Shown here: in pieces, positions 8,592-16,425 of the stretch
Position numbering within the stretch: the stretch's first letter is position 1
Layout of the letters: every line of letters starts with the position of its first letter
From: an uncultured Treponema sp.
GTDB lineage: Bacteria > Spirochaetota > Spirochaetia > Treponematales > Treponemataceae
Assembly (NCBI GenBank): GCA_949300145.1
Contig: CASGDA010000002.1
Coordinates: 1 to 64,000, forward strand
Direction of reading: 5' to 3'
DNA length: 64,000 nucleotides
Notes under the pieces: generated by a model
What the model was told of the DNA's origin: nothing
Database searches by the model: none
What the model saw: only the letters and a program-made list of their open reading frames with translations
Position numbers and translations under genes: made by a program

Positions 8592-10289
8592 TTACTGCAC
8601 CTCGCTTTCAAAATCGCATTTTTCCAGAAGGTCTTTCGGAATCTTCTTGACCTCGATGTTGTCTGGCAATACCATATCCGATTGAATCTTCGTGCCGTAG
8701 ATCAGAAGAGACTGACCTTCGGCAAGATGCGCGGACAGCGATTTTATATATCCGGCGTTAATAAACTCTGTGGTAATGTGAATAAACCGTTTCTCTGAAG
8801 AGTGACCGTGGAACACATCCTGCGGCTTATAGCGGAAGCCCTCAATCTTACAGATCGCCTCACAGAGCATTTCGAAGGTGTAGGACGGATTAATCTGATA
8901 AATCGGCAGCTTGTCATTCTTAACAAGAAGACTCGGTGCCAACTCATAGAAGTGGTATCCACCGCCGCCTTGCCATTTCTCGTCCTTTGTAATTCCTCCT
9001 GTGTCTTCACCATCAATTACTCGGTCTAACCTTACTTTACAATGTGAATATGCGTGCTCACCCATCTCGATGCCAATCCATTTCCTGTTCATCTTCTGGG
9101 CTACTGCTGCCGTTGTACCACTCCCAAGAAAAGAATCTAAAACATAATCTCCTTCAATGGTAGTCATTGAAAAAATCCGGCTTATTAGCGCTTCGGGTTT
9201 CTTTCCATTAGGAAATTCGACTTTACCCTCTTTCGTAAGGTTCTTTGTGCCTGCGGTATAATCCCAATATGTTCCCTGCATGGTCTTTTTGTAATAAACG
9301 CCATCTCTCTCCTCTAAAACGTCCGAAAGCCATGCAAAAAGATTATACTTATCACCCTTGTAATACTGCGTATAAACTGTTCCTTTATTTTTTCCAGTTT
9401 TCGGAACATATTCGATAGAAATCAGATCATTCGAATATCCCATTTCTTGGAGTCTTTTCATCACTCTTGGGCGAATTGACGATTGCGGCATAGTTGTCCT
9501 TATAATACGACCAGCATAACGATAGTAAACGTCTTTCTCGGTTATTCCTTCATCCTTCGCTACTGCACCGATTGATTTAAGAACATAATTCGTATGCTCA
9601 AATATCTTGATTTCGTTTCCGTCACCATCAACTGTGGAAGCTATATATCTTTTTTCTCCTTCATCAAGAAACACCGATGTGTATTTCCAACTGATACCTT
9701 CTTCCTTGTATCTCTCTACAAGTTCACTTATTTCCTCATAATCGTAAGCGGCTCTAAAAGTATCCAGCAAGTCATAGTTTTTTGCGTAAATTAAAATATA
9801 CTCGCAGTTCTTCTTTAAACGGCGATCTTCGCCGCCTCCTGATGCACCTGCGATATTCTTCATGTTAACCGATATCATATTGACAAAGTTTGCGCGGCCG
9901 AATATCTCATCGCACATTACTTTCAGATATGCTTGTTCTTCATCATCTATCTGTATCCAAATTGAGCCATCATCGCTTAAGAGGTTTCTTAACAGCTGAA
10001 GACGAGGATGCATCATCTGAAGCCATTCACTATGTTCAAGCCCATCATCGTAATACTCAAACGCACTTCCTGTATTGTATGGTGGGTCAATATAGATACA
10101 TTTTATCTTTCCTGCATAGTCCTGTTGCAATGCTTGTAAAGCGATAAGGTTATCGCCATGAATTAACATATTTCCATTATCGGGATTGCCATAGGTTTTG
10201 CTAACATCTTCAAGAAGTATTCTTGGCTCGATGATTTTTTCTTCATATTTTCCAACCCATGTCAATTCTAATCTTCCTGTTTTTTTCAT
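8592..10289 (-). CDS. Type III Mod-like adenine-N6 DNA methyltransferase (DrmMI position)
   Basis: A 565-residue beta-class methyltransferase: DPPYNTG at residues 68-74 comes before the SAM-binding FLGSGTT near 383, the motif order of type III Mod proteins. The segment between the two motifs is the likely target-recognition region and is somewhat AT-richer than the ends, as is common where specificity is exchanged. It presumably methylates adenine to mark self DNA for the following Res subunit, and may also fill the role of the class 1 DISARM methylase DrmMI, since it directly follows drmD. The gap from drmD is 11 bases. Modification type and target site cannot be read from sequence. Confidence 0.88.
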   Translation of the reverse strand: MKKTGRLELTWVGKYEEKIIEPRILLEDVSKTYGNPDNGNMLIHGDNLIALQALQQDYAGKIKCIYIDPPYNTGSAFEYYDDGLEHSEWLQMMHPRLQLLRNLLSDDGSIWIQIDDEEQAYLKVMCDEIFGRANFVNMISVNMKNIAGASGGGEDRRLKKNCEYILIYAKNYDLLDTFRAAYDYEEISELVERYKEEGISWKYTSVFLDEGEKRYIASTVDGDGNEIKIFEHTNYVLKSIGAVAKDEGITEKDVYYRYAGRIIRTTMPQSSIRPRVMKRLQEMGYSNDLISIEYVPKTGKNKGTVYTQYYKGDKYNLFAWLSDVLEERDGVYYKKTMQGTYWDYTAGTKNLTKEGKVEFPNGKKPEALISRIFSMTTIEGDYVLDSFLGSGTTAAVAQKMNRKWIGIEMGEHAYSHCKVRLDRVIDGEDTGGITKDEKWQGGGGYHFYELAPSLLVKNDKLPIYQINPSYTFEMLCEAICKIEGFRYKPQDVFHGHSSEKRFIHITTEFINAGYIKSLSAHLAEGQSLLIYGTKIQSDMVLPDNIEVKKIPKDLLEKCDFESEVQ

Positions 10290-10300
10290 TGTAATCTCTC

Positions 10301-12943
10301 CTAAAACTTCAGCACAATGTTAACCAATAGAATCGGGTTAATATCAAACTGTTTTTCAAACTCTGCGATTTCCCGTTCACCCTCGGTTTTGAAGCCGGTT
10401 CCTCTCTCGTGAAAGGATTCCTGCAGCTTTTCAAGTGCCTTGGATTTCTCGGTTATCTTTTTCCGTATGTCTATCTTCTCATAGAAGTTGTCCGAGGCTC
10501 GTTCCTGCTCCTTCAGCACCTCAATCTCGGCATTCATGTCCTGGTATGTCGCTATCAGTTGTTCCATCTGGATGCGCTCCCAGTTCTCGATCTTTCTGCG
10601 GTTATAAGCCTTGATCGATTCCGACTGTTCCTGATAGCGTTTCACCATCTCCGTGGTCAGATTGTCGTAAACACGCTGGTAGAGCTGCATCTCGGATTCT
10701 GTCGGCGTGAAATAACGCACATCCATATCATCGATCTGTTCAAGTTCGGGAACGAGGTCTGCCTCATCAAAATCTATATAGGCTCCTTTTTCATCACATA
10801 GCAACAGAACCGGGAAGAGAAGTTTCGATGAATCACAGAAAGCTCCTATGAATAGAATCCCGTGCGATCCGAGGACTTTTTCGCCCCAATTATCAACCTT
10901 CCAGTAGTGAAGACCGCCGTCTACTTCCGGCTCATCGAATGCGCTCCAATATTCCACATCATGCAGATATCTTGCGATGTCGGACTTCGTGGTATCGAGT
11001 GCCTGTTTCTTAGCACCGCTGCTTTCGGTAAGCAGAAGGGAGCGAAGTTCTCTTGCTTTCTTATCTCGCTTTGCGTTCAGCTTGCGATCCAATTTATCAA
11101 ATGCCTTTTTGAATTCCGCAGTGGTATCGCAAGTCTGATAAATCTGCAACACCATCTTTTCAAAACTGGTGCCGGATTCCAACGCTCCAAGAGCAATATC
11201 CGATGCACCAAAGACACCCTCGAACAGTTCAAATTTCTTCGAAAGGATATCGTAAACGCGCTGGTCTGCGGCGTTCTGCGTATTCAACAGATTGATCGCC
11301 ACAACATCATGATCCTGTCCGTAACGGTGGCAACGACCGATGCGCTGCTCGATTTTCATCGGATTCCACGGCAGGTCATAGTTGATGACCGTGTTGCAGA
11401 ACTGCAGGTTCAAACCTTCGGAACCGGCATCCGTGCAGATCAGTATTTTTGCGTTATGGCGGAAGTAATCCACGATGGCGTGCTTGTATTCTACACTGCG
11501 TCCGTAGTTTGCCTTGCCGAAGTTTTTAACCTGCCATGCCTTGTATATTTCCTTCGTCATGGTGTCGTCAAAGTCACCGTTGAAGAGAAGGATATCCTCA
11601 TCTTCAAATCCCGTTTTGCGAAGCTCTGCGGCTATGTATTTCTGGGTACGCTTTGACTCCGTGAAGATTACGACCTTCTGAGGGATTTCTTGTTCAAACT
11701 GATAATCGAAAGCAATCTGTATGGCCGTCTTTAGCGCATTGACCTTTGCGTTTGTCTTGATGCGCTTTGCCACATCGATTATGATATTCACCTCATCGAG
11801 TTCAGCTTGGATGAACTGTTTCTGAACGATAGTGTCTTCGTCCTCGGTTTCCTCAAAGCCGGATTCATCTATTTCATCCTCTACATAGCTCCAGAAAAGG
11901 TCAAAGCCTTCCTGCGCATTGGCAGACTTGCTGCCTTCGTATAGCTTTTCGAGTCTGTTCTTCAGAATTTCAAAGGTTTCTATCAATGCGAAACTTGAAG
12001 AAGCAAGCAGCTTTCTGATAACAAGGATTATCAGCCCTCTGTTTGAAGTCGGGATGGAATACAGCAGCTCACGTTTCAAAAAGTCGTTTACACGCTGATA
12101 TAATTCAATCTCATCCTGCGACAGGGTAAAATCCACTGTCTTGCAGGTTCTCTTTTTGAAATTCATGTACTTCGCCACATCCTTGCGGAGCGTTCGATAC
12201 AAAACCGGCGAAAGTTCCCTCTTAAGGTCAGAGTAGTCCTGTCCTTCGATATAGCGTTTATTAAAGACTTTCTCGCTACCAAATATCCGCTGGTCGATAA
12301 AGGAAACCAATCCATGAAGGTCTGTCAGCGAGTTCTGAAGAGGCGTGGCGGTCAGCAGAATTTTCGGTATGCTCTTTGACAGTTCATACAAATTCTTTGC
12401 CCTTTTGGTACCATGAAATACGTTTCTAAGATTATGTGCTTCGTCAATAATAATAAAATCCCATTTTACAGTTGGAAATTTTTTCATTAATTTTGAAGAA
12501 TAATCGTAAGAGACTATAATTATTTTTTGCTTACTGATATCTCCTAGTTTTGATTTCCATCCATAAAAATCCTTATCAATTGTAATTCTATCAAGAATAA
12601 TAGGTTTCAAATTGAATTTTTCACCAAGTTCCAATTCCCACTGTTTTCTAAGAGCAGCAGGTAGAACTATCAATACTCGTTTAGCTCCAGTTTCAAGCAT
12701 ATATTTTAGAACAAGACCGGCTTCAATAGTTTTACCAAGACCAACCTCATCTGCTAAAATAATACCGCCTGTTTTTATTGCCTGTATAGCTACACAAAAA
12801 GCATTTATTTGATGAGGATTCAATTCTATATTTGCATCTAAGAGAAAATGAAACGGAGAATCTTCAAGCTCCATTTTTTTATATCTACTATATTGTTCAA
12901 GCAAAAGATTAGATTCCATTGCATCCACCTTTAACCAACTCAT
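10301..12943 (-). CDS. drmD: SNF2-family helicase, DrmD-like
   Basis: An 880-residue SNF2-type ATPase: Walker A ADEVGLGKT at residues 64-72, DEAHNLRN near 167, and the C-terminal motifs DAGSEGLNLQ and QRIGRCHRYGQ. The tail carries a predicted coiled coil rich in Glu, Lys and Arg. In class 1 DISARM, DrmD is a SNF2-like protein encoded next to an adenine methylase, as here. The ATG at 12943 has AAAGGA upstream and gives a 35-base overlap with the cytosine methylase gene. An ATG at 12919 with AAAGGTGG before it is equally plausible. The first 180 or so codons are AT-rich like the preceding gene, and the rest is not, so a recombination joint near 12,350-12,420 is possible. Confidence 0.85.
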   Translation of the reverse strand: MSWLKVDAMESNLLLEQYSRYKKMELEDSPFHFLLDANIELNPHQINAFCVAIQAIKTGGIILADEVGLGKTIEAGLVLKYMLETGAKRVLIVLPAALRKQWELELGEKFNLKPIILDRITIDKDFYGWKSKLGDISKQKIIIVSYDYSSKLMKKFPTVKWDFIIIDEAHNLRNVFHGTKRAKNLYELSKSIPKILLTATPLQNSLTDLHGLVSFIDQRIFGSEKVFNKRYIEGQDYSDLKRELSPVLYRTLRKDVAKYMNFKKRTCKTVDFTLSQDEIELYQRVNDFLKRELLYSIPTSNRGLIILVIRKLLASSSFALIETFEILKNRLEKLYEGSKSANAQEGFDLFWSYVEDEIDESGFEETEDEDTIVQKQFIQAELDEVNIIIDVAKRIKTNAKVNALKTAIQIAFDYQFEQEIPQKVVIFTESKRTQKYIAAELRKTGFEDEDILLFNGDFDDTMTKEIYKAWQVKNFGKANYGRSVEYKHAIVDYFRHNAKILICTDAGSEGLNLQFCNTVINYDLPWNPMKIEQRIGRCHRYGQDHDVVAINLLNTQNAADQRVYDILSKKFELFEGVFGASDIALGALESGTSFEKMVLQIYQTCDTTAEFKKAFDKLDRKLNAKRDKKARELRSLLLTESSGAKKQALDTTKSDIARYLHDVEYWSAFDEPEVDGGLHYWKVDNWGEKVLGSHGILFIGAFCDSSKLLFPVLLLCDEKGAYIDFDEADLVPELEQIDDMDVRYFTPTESEMQLYQRVYDNLTTEMVKRYQEQSESIKAYNRRKIENWERIQMEQLIATYQDMNAEIEVLKEQERASDNFYEKIDIRKKITEKSKALEKLQESFHERGTGFKTEGEREIAEFEKQFDINPILLVNIVLKF

Positions 12944-14195
12944 CCTTAATTCCTTTAGCTATCCCTTTAGCCATTAGGGGAGGAACTGCGTTTCCTATTT
13001 GCAAAAACTGTGCCGTTCGGGGGCCTTCAAAAAAATAACTATCAGGAAAAGATTGAATTCTAGCTGCCTCTCTCACAGTGATGGAACGATTTTGCTGAAT
13101 ATCAGGATGGATAAAATAATGTCCATCTCTTGATAAATGAGCTAAAATCGTATGACAACAAGATAGATCCCCTTCCACAACTTTGAATCTATCTGTGAAA
13201 GAATGACGGTTTTTATGGGTTTTAAGTTCTTCCGGCAAGTCATTATAATTTAGACGTTTATGTCCATCATTCCATAGCTCGACAACTTTTTGATATATTT
13301 TTTTATCACGTTCCAAATTAGGCCGAGAAGTTTGTAGTGTTAATACATCGTCATTTGTTCTGATTCCAAAATCCATTATATATCCATTACTGCACGGAGT
13401 TGCATATTTATTTAGACTTTCTCCAGACTGTATTTTAGGGAGATCTTTAAAAAGATCATTAACAATTGCATTTGTTTTAACTTCTGGAAAATCAGGATAT
13501 TTTAACCCACTATTTTTTAACCACCCTACAATAATCATTCTACGTCTATTTTGGAGGACACCAAAGGAATGTGCATTTTGTTCCCTACATTCAATTTCGT
13601 AGCCTACCTGCTTCAAACATATTTGTAAGTTTTTCCAAATTACACCACCATTCGCAGACAAAATACCTGTTACATTCTCAAAAACAAACATGCGAGGCTG
13701 ATAACGTTTTAAAAATCTAGCATAAAGTTTATATAAGTAATTTCGAGGATCTTTTTCCATTGGTATTTCCATATGACTACTTTGTGCCCTACCAACAAGA
13801 GAATAAGCTTGACAAGGAGGCCCTCCGATAATTACATCAACGTTTGTTATGCCTCTTATTTTCATAATACCATCAATTTTTTCAAAAATAGATGGTAAAC
13901 TCTGTTCTGACATTGTTTCATTTATAACAGTTTTTATTATTGAATTCGGAACTTTAGATATAAAATCTTCTCTAGGAATTTTTCCTAATAAATAATTTTT
14001 ATATAATTCCAAATTATTTGTATTTTTAAAAAAATAGTACGCACTTCTTGTTTCAAGCGTTTTTGCAGCAAACTCATTCATTTCAACATGTGAAATTGGC
14101 ACAAAACCTGTTTGAAGAAATCCTTCTGAAAGTCCGCCTGCACCAGCAAATAAATCTATAAAATTGTAATTATTTTGTACGTTATTCATTAACAT
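12909..14195 (-). CDS. C5-cytosine DNA methyltransferase (DrmMII-like)
   Basis: A 428-residue C5-cytosine methylase: motif I FIDLFAGAGGLSEGF near residues 12-26, the catalytic PCQ with Cys128 in GGPPCQAYS, ENV near 172, and QNRRRMIIVG near 214. A SAM-binding closing motif (QIGNAVPP) lies near the end. Class 2 DISARM uses such a methylase (DrmMII) to protect host DNA. Here it heads an operon that otherwise carries the class 1 marker drmD and lacks drmE. The ATG at 14195 has AAAGG seven bases upstream. The gene is strikingly AT-rich compared with the downstream drm genes, suggesting a separate origin. Confidence 0.9.
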   Translation of the reverse strand: MLMNNVQNNYNFIDLFAGAGGLSEGFLQTGFVPISHVEMNEFAAKTLETRSAYYFFKNTNNLELYKNYLLGKIPREDFISKVPNSIIKTVINETMSEQSLPSIFEKIDGIMKIRGITNVDVIIGGPPCQAYSLVGRAQSSHMEIPMEKDPRNYLYKLYARFLKRYQPRMFVFENVTGILSANGGVIWKNLQICLKQVGYEIECREQNAHSFGVLQNRRRMIIVGWLKNSGLKYPDFPEVKTNAIVNDLFKDLPKIQSGESLNKYATPCSNGYIMDFGIRTNDDVLTLQTSRPNLERDKKIYQKVVELWNDGHKRLNYNDLPEELKTHKNRHSFTDRFKVVEGDLSCCHTILAHLSRDGHYFIHPDIQQNRSITVREAARIQSFPDSYFFEGPRTAQFLQIGNAVPPLMAKGIAKGIKDELVKGGCNGI

Positions 14196-14292
14196 GGGTA
14201 AACCTTTTTGACTTTGGAATAATTACCTTTTTTAAATCTTCAGCCAAAGTCTGATTCATATTATCTATTAATTTTACCTGCTCCGATTCCAT
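14182..14292 (-). CDS. Short leader ORF overlapping the cytosine methylase start
   Basis: A 36-codon frame from the ATG at 14292 to a TAA at 14182, overlapping the methylase start by 14 bases. The product begins MESEQVKLIDNMNQTL and is Lys/Glu-rich. No Shine-Dalgarno sequence precedes it, but a TATAAT lies 7-13 bases upstream, so an mRNA starting at or next to the ATG would be leaderless. It may be a control peptide, or merely the untranslated leader of the operon. I do not recognise a family. Confidence 0.3.
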   Translation of the reverse strand: MESEQVKLIDNMNQTLAEDLKKVIIPKSKRFTHVNE

Positions 14293-14299
14293 AAAAATG

Positions 14300-14305
14300 A
14301 TTATA
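14300..14305 (-). promoter_or_regulatory. Candidate -10 box of the defence operon
   Basis: The minus strand reads TATAAT here, followed downstream by the short leader ORF and the cytosine methylase. A possible -35 is CTTAAA, 18 bases upstream, which is weak. No other promoter-like sequence is evident in the rest of the seven-gene operon, where genes touch or overlap. Confidence 0.45.
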
Positions 14306-14832
14306 TCACAAATCCCTGTGTTTTTTAAGGGAAATGGGCTGTTTATTTAGGGTTCTTGGGGCTGGCTTTTTGGGGATTTGTCCTGAGGGGACTTTATGAT
14401 TATTTTCTTACAATAAAATTGGGCATAGGCAAATTTTTTTCAACTTGGGATTACCGGAAATTTTCTACCGGGGTTTATCAAGCTGTCCGGAGTATTTCAA
14501 TGCCCTGCCCTTGTTCCCGGGGACGCCCTATCCATCATTGAGCCTTAATTCCTGTATAAAACAGCTTTTGGAATATGGGAAAATATGGTTTTGAGCATAG
14601 GAAAACATTGGGTTGGGGAGGGAGAAAACAGGGTATTTACCCGGGAAAAACAGCTTATTTTACATTTTGCCTTAGACTGGGCCAAAACCTGCCCTAAGCT
14701 AAGGTCAAGCCTGCCATTAGCATCGGCCTGCCTTGCAGCCAGGCAAGGCTTTTTTATCCCGCACCAGCAAACCTTATCTTACATCAGTGGAACCTGCTAA
14801 AATCCTTAACCTGATATTTTTGAAACCGTGGC
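14306..14832. other. Gene-poor stretch between the defence operon and the nuclease-like gene
   Basis: About 530 bases without a convincing gene on either strand. Short frames exist but show no ribosome-binding site or recognisable product. The only clear element is the hairpin-plus-T-run at 14730-14755. The stretch may be the remains of an earlier insertion. Confidence 0.5.
14730..14755 (+). terminator. Rho-independent terminator
   Basis: A perfect 7-bp stem (GCCTTGC / GCAAGGC) with a 6-base loop is followed by six T residues on the plus strand. No plus-strand gene is evident upstream, so it may be left from a lost gene or shield the defence operon. Confidence 0.65.
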
Positions 14833-15207
14833 TTACAGTACTCTTTTTTTTCTCCGGTTTTTTTTATCGGTTTTCATTTCATTAAACCAAATGCTTCGTT
14901 TTCCCGCATTTTTTCCATTTACATTTGTTACACACTTATTCAAAAATTCTTCAGAAGAAAGAATCCAGGTTGTATTCAATCTTTCTGAATAAAAAACAAA
15001 ATAATAATTTTTTCTCTTTTCATGTTCTAGTGCAGCAAACAAAGCCGCATCCCCCAATTTAACCTCAGAAGACCGTGCTTTAATCTGAATCTCAATAAAG
15101 GTTCCGTCTTCCTTTTTAATTATAGCGTCAACTCCGTGGTCATCTACCAAAGGAATATATACATCCAGCCCCTCCATAAGTATTTTTCCGATAATATTAT
15201 ATTCCAT
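14833..15207 (-). CDS. Small PD-(D/E)XK nuclease-like protein
   Basis: A 124-residue protein. The early segment DDHGVDAIIKKEDG followed by FIEIQIKAR gives the D...(E/Q)xK pattern of the PD-(D/E)XK fold, as in small resolvase-like and DUF4365-type proteins. Relatives I know usually have 20-60 more residues before this motif, so the protein may be N-terminally short; an in-frame TGA lies 9 bases before the ATG. The tail is strongly basic (KKNRRKKRVL), suiting nucleic acid binding. It is a single gene on the same strand as the defence operon but more than 500 bases upstream of it. The nuclease assignment rests on motif spacing alone. Confidence 0.55.
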   Translation of the reverse strand: MEYNIIGKILMEGLDVYIPLVDDHGVDAIIKKEDGTFIEIQIKARSSEVKLGDAALFAALEHEKRKNYYFVFYSERLNTTWILSSEEFLNKCVTNVNGKNAGKRSIWFNEMKTDKKNRRKKRVL

Positions 15208-15329
15208 TCTTTTTCAAATCCTGCACTGTGACGAAAAGAAATACTCATTCCACACTCCTTTGTTTTGTTATCCCATATTCAAACATATATTTTCCTCCCT
15301 CCTCCCCTTGTCTTCCCGTTCTTTCCTAT

Positions 15330-15335
15330 TATAAT
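15330..15335 (+). promoter_or_regulatory. Candidate -10 box in the divergent region before the LysR gene
   Basis: TATAAT on the plus strand about 160 bases before the LysR start, in the 289-base divergent region shared with the nuclease-like gene. No good -35 is seen, and the long remaining leader makes the assignment weak. Confidence 0.25.
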
Positions 15336-15496
15336 AATTTTATGAGAGGATTTTGAGGAATTCCTAAAAAAGAGGAGAATCCTACAAACTTGAAAAAACC
15401 GGAACGGTTGGCACGGTTAAAAATTACCGAAATATTGGCGGATTTTCTGCCGGTGAATAAATTTTTAGCGGCATCAGGCATTAAACAGGAGGCATC

Positions 15497-16393
15497 ATGG
15501 AATACAGGGTTTTAAAATACTTTCTGGCTGTTGCCCGGGAAGAAAACATCACCAAGGCGGCTGATGTGGTTCATGTCTCCCAGCCTGCCCTTTCCCGGCA
15601 GCTGATGCAGCTGGAGGAAGAACTGGGTACGGAGCTTTTTGTCCGGGGAAAACGCAAGATAACCCTGACTCCCGCCGGAATACTTCTGCGCAGACGGGCG
15701 CAGGAAATCATAGAGCTTACGGAAAAAACCTGCCGAGAAGTCTCTTCGGACGATCAGGAACTTTCCGGGATCATTTCCGTGGGAAGCGGCGAAGGGGAAA
15801 CCTTCCGACTGTTCTCTCTGATTATGGAAGATTTTCTGCACCAGCATCCGCAGGTTAAATTCGACCTGTATTCCAACAACGGGGATCTTATCCGGGAGAG
15901 GCTTGAGCGCGGGCTTCTGGACATCGGGATTATTTTCGGCCCCAATGACAGGGACCTTGCAAAATACGATTTTCTGAAACTTCCCGAAAAGGAACGCTGC
16001 GGGGTCATTGTTCCTAAAGATAATCCGCTCGCTTCAAAGGATTTTGTGACCCCGGAGGATTTAATCGGACAGAAGCTTATGCTTTCAAAACGGGCCGGAG
16101 TTCTGGGGATTACCCGGTGGGCGGGAGAACCCTTCGCCCGGTATACTATTCCGATAACCTATAATCTTGCCTATAATGCGGCGATGCTGGTAAGCCGGGG
16201 AATGGGAATTGCCCAGACCATCGAGGGTGCGGTTTCCCTGTACCGGAACCCCGGCATTGTCTTCAAACCATTTTCGCCTCCGCTGGAAATCACCAGCTGC
16301 ATGGTATGGAAAAAGAACCAGCCCCAGCCTCCGGCGGTCCACAGCTTCATCGCCTATGTAAAACAGCAGTTCACCGGCGGCTCCCCCGAATGA
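15497..16393 (+). CDS. LysR-family transcriptional regulator
   Basis: A 298-residue regulator. The N-terminal winged helix reads MEYRVLKYFLAVAREENITKA and then SQPALSRQLMQLEEELG, the standard LysR DNA-binding pattern, followed by a periplasmic-binding-protein-like effector domain (about residues 90-295). LysR proteins bind a T-N11-A type dyad and respond to a small ligand. An AGGAGG lies just before the ATG. The gene ends convergently with the protease gene and no adjacent plus-strand target exists, so its targets may be its own promoter or the redox run starting at 18737. The ligand cannot be inferred. Confidence 0.9.
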   Translation: MEYRVLKYFLAVAREENITKAADVVHVSQPALSRQLMQLEEELGTELFVRGKRKITLTPAGILLRRRAQEIIELTEKTCREVSSDDQELSGIISVGSGEGETFRLFSLIMEDFLHQHPQVKFDLYSNNGDLIRERLERGLLDIGIIFGPNDRDLAKYDFLKLPEKERCGVIVPKDNPLASKDFVTPEDLIGQKLMLSKRAGVLGITRWAGEPFARYTIPITYNLAYNAAMLVSRGMGIAQTIEGAVSLYRNPGIVFKPFSPPLEITSCMVWKKNQPQPPAVHSFIAYVKQQFTGGSPE

Positions 16394-16425
16394 TTCCTGA
16401 TTTGCAAATCCCGGCAACCGCCGCT

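Noticed and set aside
223-14195. Defence island considered as BREX or a simple type III system
   Set aside because: No PglZ, BrxC or BrxL-like gene is present, and DUF1998 DrmB beside a DrmA-type helicase plus a PLD protein is specific to DISARM; type III genes are present but do not explain the rest.
14585-14800. 71-codon plus-strand frame in the gene-poor stretch
   Set aside because: No ribosome-binding site or recognisable product, and it runs through a terminator hairpin.
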